Source: Candidatus Methanoperedens nitratireducens
GTDB lineage: Archaea > Halobacteriota > Methanosarcinia > Methanosarcinales > Methanoperedenaceae
NCBI RefSeq assembly: GCF_000685155.1
Contig: NZ_JMIY01000002.1
Location: 167,346-231,345 of the forward strand
Direction of reading: 5' to 3'
DNA length: 64,000 nt
Below the pieces are notes generated by a model. It was not told where the DNA came from. It worked only from the letters and a program-made list of their open reading frames with translations, and did not search any database. This document shows, in pieces, positions 27,552 through 37,815 of the stretch; the first letter of the stretch is position 1; every line of letters begins with the position of its first letter. A program made the position numbers and the translations under genes.

Positions 27552-29891
27552 TCACCGCTTAAGCTCGCTGCCTATCGGGCCTATCTCTTTAAGCTGCTTC
27601 ACGAAATCCTTTACTATACAGGCAAACCTCTCGCCTTCACTGGCCGCGATCCATTCGACCCTGAGCCGGCTCTCATTAAGACCCATATCAGCAAGCAGTT
27701 TCCCAAGTACATCCATTCTCTGCCTGGCGCAGTAATTACCTATGGTATAATGGCACTCTCCGAGCCTGCATCCAGCTACCAGTACACCGTCAGCGCCCCT
27801 CTTCAGTGCTTCAAGCACAAAGGATGGATTAATCCTGCCTGTGCACAGCACTCTGATATTCCGCAGGTTTGTAGGGTACTGGATACGCATTGATCCTGCA
27901 AGATCTGCGGCAGCATAACTGCACCAGTGGCACAGAAACCCGATCACAAGCGGATACTCGTTTATATCCCGTGTCGCTTCTTCTATCTGAGCCATGATCT
28001 GCTCATCAGTATAACTTCTAAGCTGGACAGCACCATTCGGGCAGGCAGCAGCGCATGGACCGCATCCACGGCATGCCACTTCATCCACACTGGCTTTACC
28101 GTCTGTTACCCTTATGCGTCCGAATTCGCATACAGCCTCACAGATCCTGCAGCCATCACACAGCTCGGTGATTACGTACGCGCTCATGGGATCAAGCTCT
28201 ATCTCACCCTTATGAAGCAGGCTTTCTGCTTTTGCCGCGGCAGCGCTTCCCTGTTCTATGGATACCTGTATCTCCTTCGGGCCACCTGCACACCCTGCAA
28301 TAAACACGCCTTTTGTATGAGTCTGCACCGGCCGCATCTTGGGATGCGCGCTCTGGAAGAACCGATCAGGCCGTGTGGAGAGATTCAGCATCCTGCCTAT
28401 GTTCCCGGCATCCATGTTCGCCTCCATTCCGATCGCAAGCACGACAAGGTCATATGCTTCATGGCGGGTATCTCCTGAAAGAGTATCCTCATAATGAATG
28501 ATCGTTTTGCCTTCCGACTCTTCAACCTCTGCCACACGCCCTCGCACGAATGAGACGCCCATCTCCTGTGCACGTCTGTAGTATTCCTCGTACATCTCAC
28601 CTGCTGCACGGATATCGATGTAATGTACAGAGACCTTTGCATCCGGGTATTTTTCAGCTATCTTCATCGCGTTCTTTACTGAAGCCATGCAGCAGACCCT
28701 GGAGCAATATGGATTACCCACCTGCTCATCACGCGAGCCAACGCACAGGATGAAGGCAGCGCTTTTAACATCCGCTCCTGTGGAAGGAGAGATCACCCTG
28801 CCGTGGGTTGGGCCTGCAGCACTGAGCATCCGCTCAAGCTCAAGGGTGGTTACAACATTCCTGTACCTGCCGTATCCATATTCTTCCTTGCGCCGTGCAT
28901 CAAAGGGCTGATATCCTGTTGCAAGGATTATTGCACCCACGTTGAACTCAAAACCCTCCGGCCTCTGGGTAAAATCAACAGCTTCAGCAGGGCACGCAAG
29001 CCTGCACATGCCACACCCAACGCAGTGCTCATCAATACATGCCACCAGGGGCACAGCCTGAGCAAAAGGGATGTAGATGGATTTTCGCGCCCCTATGCCG
29101 TAATCGAACTGGTTTGGCACGTCGATTGGACAGACATGGGCGCATAGATCAATACATCCCTTGCATTTTTTCTCATCGACATAGCGCGGCTTTTTTACTC
29201 CTGTTATCTTGAAATTTCCTGCTCTTCCCTCTATCTTTGTTATCTCTGAGTATGTATACAGCTTGATATTGGGATGGCTCTGGACATCAGACATCCTTGG
29301 AGCAAGAGCGCACAGTGAGCAGTCATTCGTCGGGAAAACCTCGTTCATCAGTGCCATCTTCCCTCCTATTGTTGGCTCTTTCTCAACCAGCCGTACCTTG
29401 ATCCCCATATCTGCAAGGTGAAGGGCAGCTTCTATTCCTGCAACGCCAGCACCGATTACAAGAACGTCCTTATTTGCAGGTATGGTCTTCTTATCAAGTG
29501 GTGTTAGCAGTGCTACCCTTGCAACTCCCATTGAAACAAGATCTTTTGCCTTCTGTGTGGCAAGGCCGTCCTCATCCGAGTGAACCCACGAGCCCTGCTC
29601 CCTGATATTAACCATCCCAAGTAGATGGGGATTAAGGCCAGACTGCTCAAGCAAGCGTCTGAATGTTACCTCATGAAGACGGGGTGAGCAGGCAGCCATA
29701 ACAATGCGATCAAGCCTGAACTCCTGGATATCCTTTTTAATCTGCTCCTGCCCTGAATCGCCACATGCAAAAGGTATATCACGTGCAACTGCAACACCTT
29801 TCAGCATCCGTGCATGTTCTCTTACATCTTCTACATCTATTGTTCCTGCTATGTTAGAGCCGCAATGGCAGATATATACACCTGTTGGCAT
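27552..29891 (-). CDS. hdrA: HdrA2-type heterodisulfide reductase subunit A fused to MvhD
   Basis: The 779-residue protein starts with YICHCGSNI and has an FAD-binding domain (DVLVIGAGVAGIEAALHLADMG, about residues 142-163), inserted ferredoxin motifs (CKGCIDLCAHVCP, CVGCGMCRLACP), and later ferredoxin motifs (CDGCRICEAVC, CRGCGPCAAACP). The last ~130 residues are an MvhD domain (FLCHWCSYAAADLAG, VLCTGRINPSFV, GCRLGECHY), which carries electrons to HdrA. Fusion with MvhD is the HdrA2 form of Methanosarcinales, an electron-bifurcating or -confurcating flavoprotein. hdrB and hdrC are absent here, so the catalytic partner must be encoded elsewhere or be another oxidoreductase. Confidence 0.93.
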   Translation of the reverse strand: MPTGVYICHCGSNIAGTIDVEDVREHARMLKGVAVARDIPFACGDSGQEQIKKDIQEFRLDRIVMAACSPRLHEVTFRRLLEQSGLNPHLLGMVNIREQGSWVHSDEDGLATQKAKDLVSMGVARVALLTPLDKKTIPANKDVLVIGAGVAGIEAALHLADMGIKVRLVEKEPTIGGKMALMNEVFPTNDCSLCALAPRMSDVQSHPNIKLYTYSEITKIEGRAGNFKITGVKKPRYVDEKKCKGCIDLCAHVCPIDVPNQFDYGIGARKSIYIPFAQAVPLVACIDEHCVGCGMCRLACPAEAVDFTQRPEGFEFNVGAIILATGYQPFDARRKEEYGYGRYRNVVTTLELERMLSAAGPTHGRVISPSTGADVKSAAFILCVGSRDEQVGNPYCSRVCCMASVKNAMKIAEKYPDAKVSVHYIDIRAAGEMYEEYYRRAQEMGVSFVRGRVAEVEESEGKTIIHYEDTLSGDTRHEAYDLVVLAIGMEANMDAGNIGRMLNLSTRPDRFFQSAHPKMRPVQTHTKGVFIAGCAGGPKEIQVSIEQGSAAAAKAESLLHKGEIELDPMSAYVITELCDGCRICEAVCEFGRIRVTDGKASVDEVACRGCGPCAAACPNGAVQLRSYTDEQIMAQIEEATRDINEYPLVIGFLCHWCSYAAADLAGSMRIQYPTNLRNIRVLCTGRINPSFVLEALKRGADGVLVAGCRLGECHYTIGNYCARQRMDVLGKLLADMGLNESRLRVEWIAASEGERFACIVKDFVKQLKEIGPIGSELKR

Positions 29892-30020
29892 TAGTACTCC
29901 AGATTCTTAATGATTATCAATGATATATTCTTTCTGTTTGTAAAATCGTTATACTACATGTTGTTATGATTATTCACTCTTTCGCGTGATACGAACCCAT
30001 CCAATCATTAGACTGGATGA

Positions 30021-30388
30021 ATGAAATACTTCTTTGATACCTGTGCTCTGTTTGAGATTTTTTTGGAAATGAGAGTTATTTGAAATACCTTGATTCAGAA
30101 GTTGTTACGATCCGCCTGAATCTTATGGAGATGTACTATCATCTACTGCAGGATTATGGGGAAGCAACTGCAGAGAAATATTATGATGAAACCATTGGTT
30201 ATTTCATCGATTACACGGATGAGGATATCAAAGAAGCCATGAAGTTCAGACTAGCAATGAAGGGCAACAAGAAAAAGCTGAGTTATGTCGATGCCCTGGG
30301 ATATACGATTGCTAACAGGATGGATATTCCATTTCTAACAGACGATATTGCGTTTGAGGATATACCGAATGTAGAATATATCAAATGA
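30021..30388 (+). pseudogene. PIN-domain (VapC-like) gene broken by a frameshift in a T run
   Basis: The ATG at 30021 opens MKYFFDTCALFEIF, the first strand and helix of a PIN ribonuclease. The frame breaks at a run of seven T (30058-30064). One more T would continue directly into the frame of LKYLDSEVVTIRLNLMEMYYHLL and then KLSYVDALGYTIANRMDIPFLTDD. Joined, the protein has all four PIN acidic residues: Asp in FDTCA, Glu in NLMEM, Asp in SYVDA and Asp in LTDD. No antitoxin gene precedes it. A run-length sequencing error, real decay or slippage would all produce this picture. Confidence 0.78.
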
Positions 30389-30396
30389 TTGAGAAT

Positions 30397-30612
30397 CTAA
30401 GCCTTTGCCCTTTCACAGGCTGCTATATGTTCAGCAAGTTTGATTTTTAATGATGAAAGCTCTTCTTTAAACTCAAGCCTTTCTAAAATACGCTGCTGGC
30501 CATCCATGAGTTTGAGCATGTTTGCCTGCATCTCTTTCTGATTCTTTTTAATTTCTTCTTGATTTTTTTTAAGTTCCCTTATCTCTTCAGTATTTTCTCT
30601 AACCTTATCCAT
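30397..30612 (-). CDS. Small coiled-coil protein
   Basis: The 71 residues are charged and almost wholly helical, with heptad-like spacing: MDKVRENTEEIRELKKNQEEIKKNQKEM, then LKLMDGQQRILERL. No membrane segment or cysteine pair. Such short coiled coils are common next to toxin or restriction genes, but no partner can be named. Its 3' end lies nine bases past the PIN gene end on the other strand. Confidence 0.5.
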   Translation of the reverse strand: MDKVRENTEEIRELKKNQEEIKKNQKEMQANMLKLMDGQQRILERLEFKEELSSLKIKLAEHIAACERAKA

Positions 30613-30734
30613 AATTATAATCAGTTCTTTGAGTTTTTCATAAACATCGCCAAGTCCGATAGCTATTATACATTCAATTCATGGAATCCTACTTAAAACT
30701 TTTTGTAGCTGTAAAGAGCTATTGTTTGTTTTAA

Positions 30735-32678
30735 TCATAATTCCTCCCTCAACTTCGCTATCCTGTCCCTTATCACCGCAGCTTTCTCAAACTCAAGGTT
30801 CTTGGCAGCCCTGCGCATCTGTGCCTCTAAATCCACTATGTAATTGAATATCTCCTCTTCCTTCGGCAGCGTCTCCTCAACAACTTCCCGCCTCTCAACA
30901 GCCTTCCGGATCGTCTGAGGGATGATATTGTGCTCTTCGTTGTACTTTATCTGCATCTCCCTTCTTCGATTCGTCTCATCTATCGCCCTTCGCATCGAGC
31001 CTGTGATCCTGTCCGCATACATCACGACCCTGCCCTCGATATTCCTCGATGTCCTGCCTGTGGTCTGAAGGAGCGAGCGCTCAGAGCGAAGGTAGCCCTC
31101 CTTGTCAGCATCCAGTATAGCAACCAGCGCTACCTCAGGGATATCAAGTCCTTCCCTCAGAAGGTTAATACCCACAAGCACATCGAACTCGCCCAGGCGC
31201 AGGCTCTGTATTATCTCTATGCGCTCAAGTGTCTCGATCTCAGAGTGCATGTACCTCGTCCTGATCCCGGCGCCGAGAAGATAATCTGTCAGATCCTCGG
31301 CCATCCTCTTTGTCAGGGTCGTGATCAGCACCCTGTGCTTTCTCTCGATCTTTGCATGGATCTCAGCGATAAGGTCATCAATCTGGCCTTTCACAGGTTT
31401 CACCACGATCTCAGGATCAACAAGCCCTGTGGGGCGGATGATCTGCTCAACCACCTGGGCGCTATGTGATATCTCGTATTCAGCAGGCGTGGCAGAGACA
31501 TACAGCACCTGGTTAACATGAGTCTCGAACTCATTGAACATAAAAGGGCGGTTATCAAAAGCTGAAGGAAGCCTGAACCCATAATTTACAAGCGATTCCT
31601 TCCTTGCCCGATCACCCGCGTGCATGCCATGTAACTGCGGAATTGTAACATGCGATTCATCGATCACAATAAGAAAGTCCTCCGGGAAATAATCTAAAAG
31701 TGTGTACGGGGGCTCACCAGGTCTTCGCCCGTCCATATGTCTGCTGTAGTTCTCTATCCCCTGGCAGTACCCGATCTCCCGCATCATCTCGATATCGAAC
31801 TTCGTTCTCTGCTCAAGTCTTGCGGCTTCAAGCACCTTTCCCGCCGATCTTAACTCATGCAGCCTGTCCCTGAGCTCAGCCTCTATTGTAATAATCGCAG
31901 CTTCAAGCTTCTCCTGGGGCATCACGAAATGCTTTGCAGGGTATATCACCACTGCATCGCTTTCCCTGAGTATTTTCCCTGTCAGGATATCAAACTCAGA
32001 GATCCGCTCGATCTCGTCACCGAAGAGCTCTATCCTAGTTCCGCTTGAAGCGTATGATGGGAACACCTCAATCGTATCCCCGCGCACCCTGAACTTTCCT
32101 GTGCTAAAATCAATGTCGTTGCGCTCATACTGCATATCCACAAGCTTTGTGAGTATAACCCTGCGTGAGGATTCCTCTCCTTTTCTCAGGAGAAGCGACA
32201 TCTCATGCCATTCCTGTGGTGAGCCTATGCCGTAGATGCAGGAGACGCTTGCCACGACTATCACATCCCGACGCTCAAACAGAGACCGCGTTGCTGAGAG
32301 CCGCATCCTGTTGATCTCATCGTTTATGGAAGCGTCTTTCTCGATATACGTATCGGTCTGCGGGATGTATGCCTCAGGCTGGTAGTAGTCATAGTAGCTC
32401 ACAAAATACTCAACTGCGTTCTCAGGAAAAAATGCCTTGAACTCGGAGTATAACTGCGCTGCAAGGGTCTTGTTATGAGAGATCACAAGCGTGGGTCTCT
32501 GTACCTTATCTATCACGTTCGCAACCGTGAACGTCTTGCCTGAGCCTGTCACACCAAGCAGGGTCTGGTGCTTCATACCCTGCTCTAACCCGAATGTGAG
32601 CTTTTCAATAGCTTTTATCTGGTCTCCTTTTGGTTCGAATCCTGATACAAGTTTAAATCGTCCCATCGCATATGACAT
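30735..32678 (-). CDS. uvrB: UvrABC excinuclease subunit B
   Basis: UvrB is the damage-verifying helicase-like subunit of bacterial-type nucleotide excision repair. The 647 residues have Walker [14 protein letters not shown], the beta-hairpin region [37 protein letters not shown] (Walker B), [10 protein letters not shown], and the C-terminal UVR motif [22 protein letters not shown]. Size and motif order are normal. UvrABC in archaea is thought to have come from bacteria and is common in Methanosarcinales. uvrA and uvrC are not in the window. Confidence 0.98.
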   Translation of the reverse strand: MSYAMGRFKLVSGFEPKGDQIKAIEKLTFGLEQGMKHQTLLGVTGSGKTFTVANVIDKVQRPTLVISHNKTLAAQLYSEFKAFFPENAVEYFVSYYDYYQPEAYIPQTDTYIEKDASINDEINRMRLSATRSLFERRDVIVVASVSCIYGIGSPQEWHEMSLLLRKGEESSRRVILTKLVDMQYERNDIDFSTGKFRVRGDTIEVFPSYASSGTRIELFGDEIERISEFDILTGKILRESDAVVIYPAKHFVMPQEKLEAAIITIEAELRDRLHELRSAGKVLEAARLEQRTKFDIEMMREIGYCQGIENYSRHMDGRRPGEPPYTLLDYFPEDFLIVIDESHVTIPQLHGMHAGDRARKESLVNYGFRLPSAFDNRPFMFNEFETHVNQVLYVSATPAEYEISHSAQVVEQIIRPTGLVDPEIVVKPVKGQIDDLIAEIHAKIERKHRVLITTLTKRMAEDLTDYLLGAGIRTRYMHSEIETLERIEIIQSLRLGEFDVLVGINLLREGLDIPEVALVAILDADKEGYLRSERSLLQTTGRTSRNIEGRVVMYADRITGSMRRAIDETNRRREMQIKYNEEHNIIPQTIRKAVERREVVEETLPKEEEIFNYIVDLEAQMRRAAKNLEFEKAAVIRDRIAKLREEL

Positions 32679-32704
32679 GGAATCATATGACTTATCCTTT
32701 CCTG

Positions 32705-34678
32705 TCAGAGCACAAACAGCGTAAATAATGCATAACCTATCGTCACCATTATCACAGAGTGCTTCAATCCTGAGAGGACGCTGCCTTCTCCCATGACTCC
32801 TGCAATCAACCCTGATGAAAAACCCTGTATCAGAGCGCCGTGGAAGAATATGCGGTTATATGTACCCAGCATCTCGCGGCTGAGGCTGAGAGGAACCGCG
32901 CGTGATCCAGAGGAAGTTATCCTTTCACCTGCTTTTACCATCTCCCCAAGGAACGTTGTAGATATAATGTAGATAATGCCGATAAATACAAGGAATGAGA
33001 TATATATAATCACAATATAAATAAACATGCTTACTCTGCGCTCGTTCTTTAATTCCTGCTCTGCAGCAGCATCACGGGCAGCGACTGTCAGCACCTCGCC
33101 TACGTCGCCGCTTGATTCATTTGCTTTTGTCAGCAGAGTGACAGAGCGCGCCACGATATGTGTTCTGACACGGTTGGCAAACCGCTTGAGTGCCTCATTG
33201 ATGGCAAGCCCCCATTCTATGTCATTCCAGATCTTCTTAATCTCCTTGCTCATTCCGATATCAGACCTGGTCATCAGCTTGATCGAATCCCGCAGCGTCA
33301 TACCTGTTTCATTGGTACTTGCGAGTTTTTTTAGAAAATCAGGTATCTGGGACTGTATTTTATCTTCTCTTCTCTTTTTATACTCATGGAAAATCAGAAG
33401 AGGGATAATTATTATATATACAGTGAAAATTACTTTATCATCTATATAATCTATAAAATTTGGTACTTTCAGGCCATTCACGATTGAGATTACAAGATAG
33501 ATAAGAGCAACAGGCACACTTAAAATGAGTGAATATACAGGCTTCTCTTTAAGCGGTTTTAAAGGATCACGCAGTATCTTTTTTATTTTAATATAGTCCC
33601 TTGATTTGATAAATTTAAAAAATATTGGCTTCTCCCTTGTCTCAGGAATAACTATCTCACCTACAAGGCTCTCAGTAGGCAGGAGAGGCGCCTCACCTGT
33701 TGTACCTGGCGTTATGATGCTGACCATTACCACAAACATAACCGAACCGATCGGTATCACCGCGTATATTATCGCGTATATCATCGCATTACTGCCTGAG
33801 CCCATCACCGACATCATGACACCGAGGATGATGATAAACAGCGGCCCTGCTACGAAGGCAGTGACATAGGATTCTGCGATTAGACCCAATGTTTCAAGAA
33901 AACCTTTCTGCTCAACCTTGGCCCGGTTAAGGTATTGTTCTGATTTATCCCTGAAGTAGGCAGGGATATCTCCACCACTGTCGATTACAGTGAGGAGATT
34001 ATACATAAGATCCCTGAACTTCTCAGAAGGCGTGATCTCGCAGATATTATGAAGGGCAGATCTTAAATCGCTTCCGAAGTAATCCATATCACGCAGAATA
34101 ACATCGACTTCCCTGGCTGCCTCATCATACGTATCGGTACATTTGCTGAGTGAGCGCAGTATCTCAATAACATTCATCCCGCCTCTGCTTAGCGCATACA
34201 TGAAGGTGACTGCATAAGGCAGGTTCTTATCAATCGATCCCTTCCTCTCTCCTGCCCTGAAACTCGGGTAGACAAGAAAGAGCATGTAGGTTATGCCTCC
34301 AAATAAGGCAGTAAGAAAGATAGTAATAAACAATGCGATTGATATATCCCTGTACTGTAGAAGCCATGAGGTCGAAGGAGAGAACGTGAGATGGGTAATC
34401 CGCTCAGGGAGCCCAACGATGGATACTACTATATAAGCAATTATCAGACCTATGAGAGCCCCGGCAATACCGGCGATCATGGAGTAAAATATTGCATTTG
34501 AGATATACATCTCATACGAGATCGGAATACGCGCCTGCCGCATTGCCATCCTCAGATCACGGTATCTATCATGATGCGCCTTCATCCTGTCACCGAGCAG
34601 GACAAACGGCAGTCTCTTTAACTTTAGAATGGATAGTTCTATAGTTCTATTTAAGCTGTGTGAAGACATGTTCATCAT
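32705..34678 (-). CDS. TadC/T2SSF-type inner membrane platform protein
   Basis: This 657-residue membrane protein has two repeats of the type II secretion F domain. Each pairs a cytoplasmic helical part ([49 protein letters not shown]) with membrane helices (for example [19 protein letters not shown] and [21 protein letters not shown]). Tandem forms are typical of archaeal pilus/archaellum-like systems, where this protein anchors the ATPase. The start region overlaps the ATPase gene by 32 bases. It belongs to the operon minD-small protein-ATPase-tadC. Confidence 0.9.
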   Translation of the reverse strand: MMNMSSHSLNRTIELSILKLKRLPFVLLGDRMKAHHDRYRDLRMAMRQARIPISYEMYISNAIFYSMIAGIAGALIGLIIAYIVVSIVGLPERITHLTFSPSTSWLLQYRDISIALFITIFLTALFGGITYMLFLVYPSFRAGERKGSIDKNLPYAVTFMYALSRGGMNVIEILRSLSKCTDTYDEAAREVDVILRDMDYFGSDLRSALHNICEITPSEKFRDLMYNLLTVIDSGGDIPAYFRDKSEQYLNRAKVEQKGFLETLGLIAESYVTAFVAGPLFIIILGVMMSVMGSGSNAMIYAIIYAVIPIGSVMFVVMVSIITPGTTGEAPLLPTESLVGEIVIPETREKPIFFKFIKSRDYIKIKKILRDPLKPLKEKPVYSLILSVPVALIYLVISIVNGLKVPNFIDYIDDKVIFTVYIIIIPLLIFHEYKKRREDKIQSQIPDFLKKLASTNETGMTLRDSIKLMTRSDIGMSKEIKKIWNDIEWGLAINEALKRFANRVRTHIVARSVTLLTKANESSGDVGEVLTVAARDAAAEQELKNERRVSMFIYIVIIYISFLVFIGIIYIISTTFLGEMVKAGERITSSGSRAVPLSLSREMLGTYNRIFFHGALIQGFSSGLIAGVMGEGSVLSGLKHSVIMVTIGYALFTLFVL

Positions 34679-37619
34679 CCATAGTGATATTCAACTTCTT
34701 TAGAACCTTATCAGGTGTCGCCTGATAATCGTGAATGATAGTGGAGATCGCACTGAAATCTGTTATCTTGTTATTTACCATGAACTCGAGTATCTTTTGT
34801 CTGTTCCTCAACTCTTTTTTCAAACCCGAAAGATTCCAGCCTCTTCGAACCATTATCTCATTAAGAGCCTTTGATTCACCCGTCCTGAGGAATCTATCTG
34901 TTAATGGGTCCCAGACAAAAATATCATTCGTGCGTATATTTCTTGTCGTTGGGTCTATATCTGTGATCTCAACGAGTTTCATATTGCGGCGAGCTCTTTT
35001 TCCTTTTACATATGTCTGGGACTGAATACTTATGATATTAAGCGCCTGTATCATGGTCCTGGGTACGCTGATAGGCGGGTTCTCAAGCCTGTGAATTGCG
35101 CTTGCTACCGAATCAGCATGCATGGTAGAGAAGGTGGTATGGCCTGTGCTCATAGCCTGGAAGAGCGTAAGCGCCTCTTTCCCCCTTACCTCTCCAACAA
35201 GCAGGTATTCTGGCCGCTGGCGCAGCGCTGCCCTCAGAAGCTCGTACATATCTATACTTCCTCTTCCATCTGCTGTGAACGAGTCCCTGGTTATGCCAGG
35301 AATCCAGTTTGGATGAGGGAGTTTCAACTCCCGTGTGTCCTCAAGCGTAACTACCTTTGCCTGCGAGGGAATGAACAGAGAAATTGCATTTAGAGAGGAG
35401 GTCTTACCTGACGCTGTACCACCTGCAAAAATCAAACTCTTATTGTTCTCAATGCACAGCCACAGATATGCCATCTCCTCTGCTGAGAATGTATTCCAGT
35501 TGATCAGGTCGATGGGTGTTATCGGGATATCGCTGAACTTCCTGATGGTAAATGTGGCTCCTCTGGAAGTTACCTCTGTTCCAAGGGTCATCTGAATGCG
35601 CGAGCCATCAGGCATAGTGGCATCGACCATGGGTTCTGCTATTGATATATGTTTACCACAGCGCTGTGCAAGCCTGATCACATATGAGTCCAGATCAGTT
35701 TTATTATAGTATATATTTGTAGGTATATTGGTGTATCTCTTATGGTATAAATAGATGGGAACATCATGGCCATTGGCAGAGATATCCTCGATCCTGTCAT
35801 CATTCATAAGAGGATCAATCTTTCCAAATCTTATGAAGTCTCTTCGTGTATAGTATAATACCTTCTCAAGGGTCACAGGGGTTATATTGATTGCGTAATC
35901 CTTTACCAGCTCTCTTACTTTACTTACCAGAATCTTATCCTTCTCATCCTCGCTCCTGACATCCTCAACAAGGAGTACATCCTTGAGCCTGTCCTTTATC
36001 TCTCTCAGGAATAAATCCTCAAATTCTGAGAGTACTGGCTCTGCAGCATAGTAAAGATAAAAATTATTCTCAGGGTTGAACAGTATTACCACAAAGGCAT
36101 ATGGCTCGTTCACCCAGTAGCGTTCGACCTCATTGAACCCCTCAAGCCCATCAAAAGTTACAAGCGGACCGTGTAACTGGGCGTCATATGCTTCTATTGC
36201 TTCAGTTTCTGCTGTAATGAGAGCTTTTATCTTCCCAAAGAAAGTATCGGGCGGCTTATCCTCAGGGCTCAGAGATTGTGCTTCTTTAAGCTTCTTAATG
36301 CGGGTCTCAACATCAGATAACAGTTTCTCTTCAAGAAGTTCAAAGACCGCCTGTTTTTCCGGGCTCAACCGATCTCTTAGTATATCCCTGACCTCATCCT
36401 TATCAAGACGGAGCAGAAGATTTTGTGCTCCATCAAGCGAGGTCCGTGTTCCCTCTGCCTGGGTTTCAACCTCTCCTTTTTCTGCTGATAGGTCATCTGA
36501 TGCCCTTTCGATAATTTCTTCATCTGATGCCCTTTCGATAATTTCTTCATCTGATGCCCTTTCGATAATTTCTTCTTCTGATGCTATTTCATCCTGTACC
36601 AGAGGCGGTTCTATCTCCTCTACAGTACTTTCTCCTTCTTGAGCCTCTTCTATAACCTCCTCTTCTTGAGCCTCTTCTATAACCTCCTCTTCTTGAGCCT
36701 CTTCTATAACCTCCTCTTCTTGAACCTCTTCTATAACCTCCTCTTCTTGAGCTTCTTCTATAACCTCCCCTTCTTGAGCCTCTTCTATAATCTCCTCTTC
36801 TTGAGCTTCTTCTATAACCTCCTCTTCTTGAGCTTCTTCTATAACCTCCTCTTCTTGAGCTTCTTCTATAACCTCTCCTTCTTGAGCTTCTTCTATAACC
36901 TCCTCTTCTTGAGCTTCTTCTATAATCTCCTCTTCTTGAGCTTCTTCTATAATCTCCTCTTCTGCTGCTATTTCATCCTGTACCAGAGACTGTTCTATCT
37001 CATATACAGGATTCTCTCCTTCTTGAGGCTGCTCAGTGATCTCTTCTTTTATTTGAGTTTCATCCTGTGTCTGAGATAATTCTATCTCCTCTAAAGGAAT
37101 TTTCTCCGGAGATTGTTCCGTAATTTCTTCTGTCGTCCTTGTTTCTTCTGGTATTTGTTTCTCCTCTGTTTTCTCAATCTGTACTGTCTCATCTACAGAT
37201 CTTTTTATTTCTCCCTTTTCACTTATTTTACTGGTTTTTGAGAGCCTCTCAGTTTCAGCCTCTTGCACAGGTGCAGGCTCATCTTTATTGTTCTCTTTTA
37301 GTGACGCCAGAAGTTTTTTTGCAGTTCTTAATTCACTTGAGATATTCCTCAGATTCTCATATCCCTCTTTAGCTTCTCTTAAGATGCTCTCAAGCTCATT
37401 ATAGATAGGTGATTCAATGGTCAAAGAAGAAAGCTCATTGTTGCAGGCTTTTAGTTCATCTCTCTGTTCTATAGCCTTGACCAGTTTATTCTTAAATTTC
37501 TCTCTGTCCAGAGAAGGATCCTCAGAAGCTATATAGTTTATAAAGTTCTGTATGTCCTCTTCATCAGGAGATGCGAACCAAGAGAGGAATTCGCATACTC
37601 TGTTATGTATTTTATCCAT
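34647..37619 (-). CDS. Tad/GspE-type secretion ATPase with Glu-rich N-terminal repeats
   Basis: The ATPase core is in residues 560-950: FGKIDPLMNDDRIEDIS, Walker A FAGGTASGKTSS (731-742), the Asp box LEDTRELKLPHPNW, Walker B EYLLVGEVRGKEA (about 804-816) and GHTTFSTMHADS. This is the archaeal VirB11/TadA class that powers pili or secretion. The N-terminal ~400 residues are unusual: residues 8-50 hold a helical module also found in the protein at 40644, residues 221-328 are about 12 copies of a nine-residue acidic unit (EEEVIEEAQ), and 346-375 carry EEIIERASD repeats. The acidic tract may be an extended tether. The operon order places it between a small membrane protein and TadC. Confidence 0.92.
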   Translation of the reverse strand: MDKIHNRVCEFLSWFASPDEEDIQNFINYIASEDPSLDREKFKNKLVKAIEQRDELKACNNELSSLTIESPIYNELESILREAKEGYENLRNISSELRTAKKLLASLKENNKDEPAPVQEAETERLSKTSKISEKGEIKRSVDETVQIEKTEEKQIPEETRTTEEITEQSPEKIPLEEIELSQTQDETQIKEEITEQPQEGENPVYEIEQSLVQDEIAAEEEIIEEAQEEEIIEEAQEEEVIEEAQEGEVIEEAQEEEVIEEAQEEEVIEEAQEEEIIEEAQEGEVIEEAQEEEVIEEVQEEEVIEEAQEEEVIEEAQEEEVIEEAQEGESTVEEIEPPLVQDEIASEEEIIERASDEEIIERASDEEIIERASDDLSAEKGEVETQAEGTRTSLDGAQNLLLRLDKDEVRDILRDRLSPEKQAVFELLEEKLLSDVETRIKKLKEAQSLSPEDKPPDTFFGKIKALITAETEAIEAYDAQLHGPLVTFDGLEGFNEVERYWVNEPYAFVVILFNPENNFYLYYAAEPVLSEFEDLFLREIKDRLKDVLLVEDVRSEDEKDKILVSKVRELVKDYAINITPVTLEKVLYYTRRDFIRFGKIDPLMNDDRIEDISANGHDVPIYLYHKRYTNIPTNIYYNKTDLDSYVIRLAQRCGKHISIAEPMVDATMPDGSRIQMTLGTEVTSRGATFTIRKFSDIPITPIDLINWNTFSAEEMAYLWLCIENNKSLIFAGGTASGKTSSLNAISLFIPSQAKVVTLEDTRELKLPHPNWIPGITRDSFTADGRGSIDMYELLRAALRQRPEYLLVGEVRGKEALTLFQAMSTGHTTFSTMHADSVASAIHRLENPPISVPRTMIQALNIISIQSQTYVKGKRARRNMKLVEITDIDPTTRNIRTNDIFVWDPLTDRFLRTGESKALNEIMVRRGWNLSGLKKELRNRQKILEFMVNNKITDFSAISTIIHDYQATPDKVLKKLNITMDDEHVFTQLK
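36495..36959 (-). repeat. 27-bp coding repeats in the secretion ATPase
   Basis: About twelve 27-bp units (36638-36959) encode EEEVIEEAQ with I/V, E/G and A/V variants, and three more units (36495-36584) encode EEIIERASD. Nucleotide identity between neighbours is high, so copy number is likely to vary between strains. Confidence 0.92.
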
Positions 37620-37625
37620 AATAGG

Positions 37626-37814
37626 TTATATATTTATCTTCTTGAAATCTTCTATATCGCTTGACAGGCGCATTAATTCTTCACCTGTGATGGTTACCCT
37701 GTCTCTTAGATCGTTCAGTTCCTTTCGCAGCTGCTTCATTCTGATGTGCATCAGGTACATCGTAAAGAATGAGATCAACAGTATTGTGATTAGAACTACT
37801 GTTAGCATATCCAT
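37626..37814 (-). CDS. Small membrane-anchored coiled-coil protein
   Basis: The 62 residues begin MDMLTVVLITILLISFFTMYL, one membrane helix, followed by a charged helix HIRMKQLRKELNDLRDRVTITGEELMRLSSDIEDF. The ATG at 37814 has GGAGGG about seven bases upstream, inside the end of minD; the longer frame would run through minD codons out of frame and is unlikely. Size and place recall accessory subunits of pilus machines, but no family is recognised. It is probably part of the Tad-like assembly. Confidence 0.65.
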   Translation of the reverse strand: MDMLTVVLITILLISFFTMYLMHIRMKQLRKELNDLRDRVTITGEELMRLSSDIEDFKKINI

Positions 37815-37815
37815 C

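Noticed and set aside
36639-37079. Plus-strand Leu-Phe-Tyr repeat reading frame
   Set aside because: It is the antisense of the Glu-rich repeats of the secretion ATPase and has no independent features.
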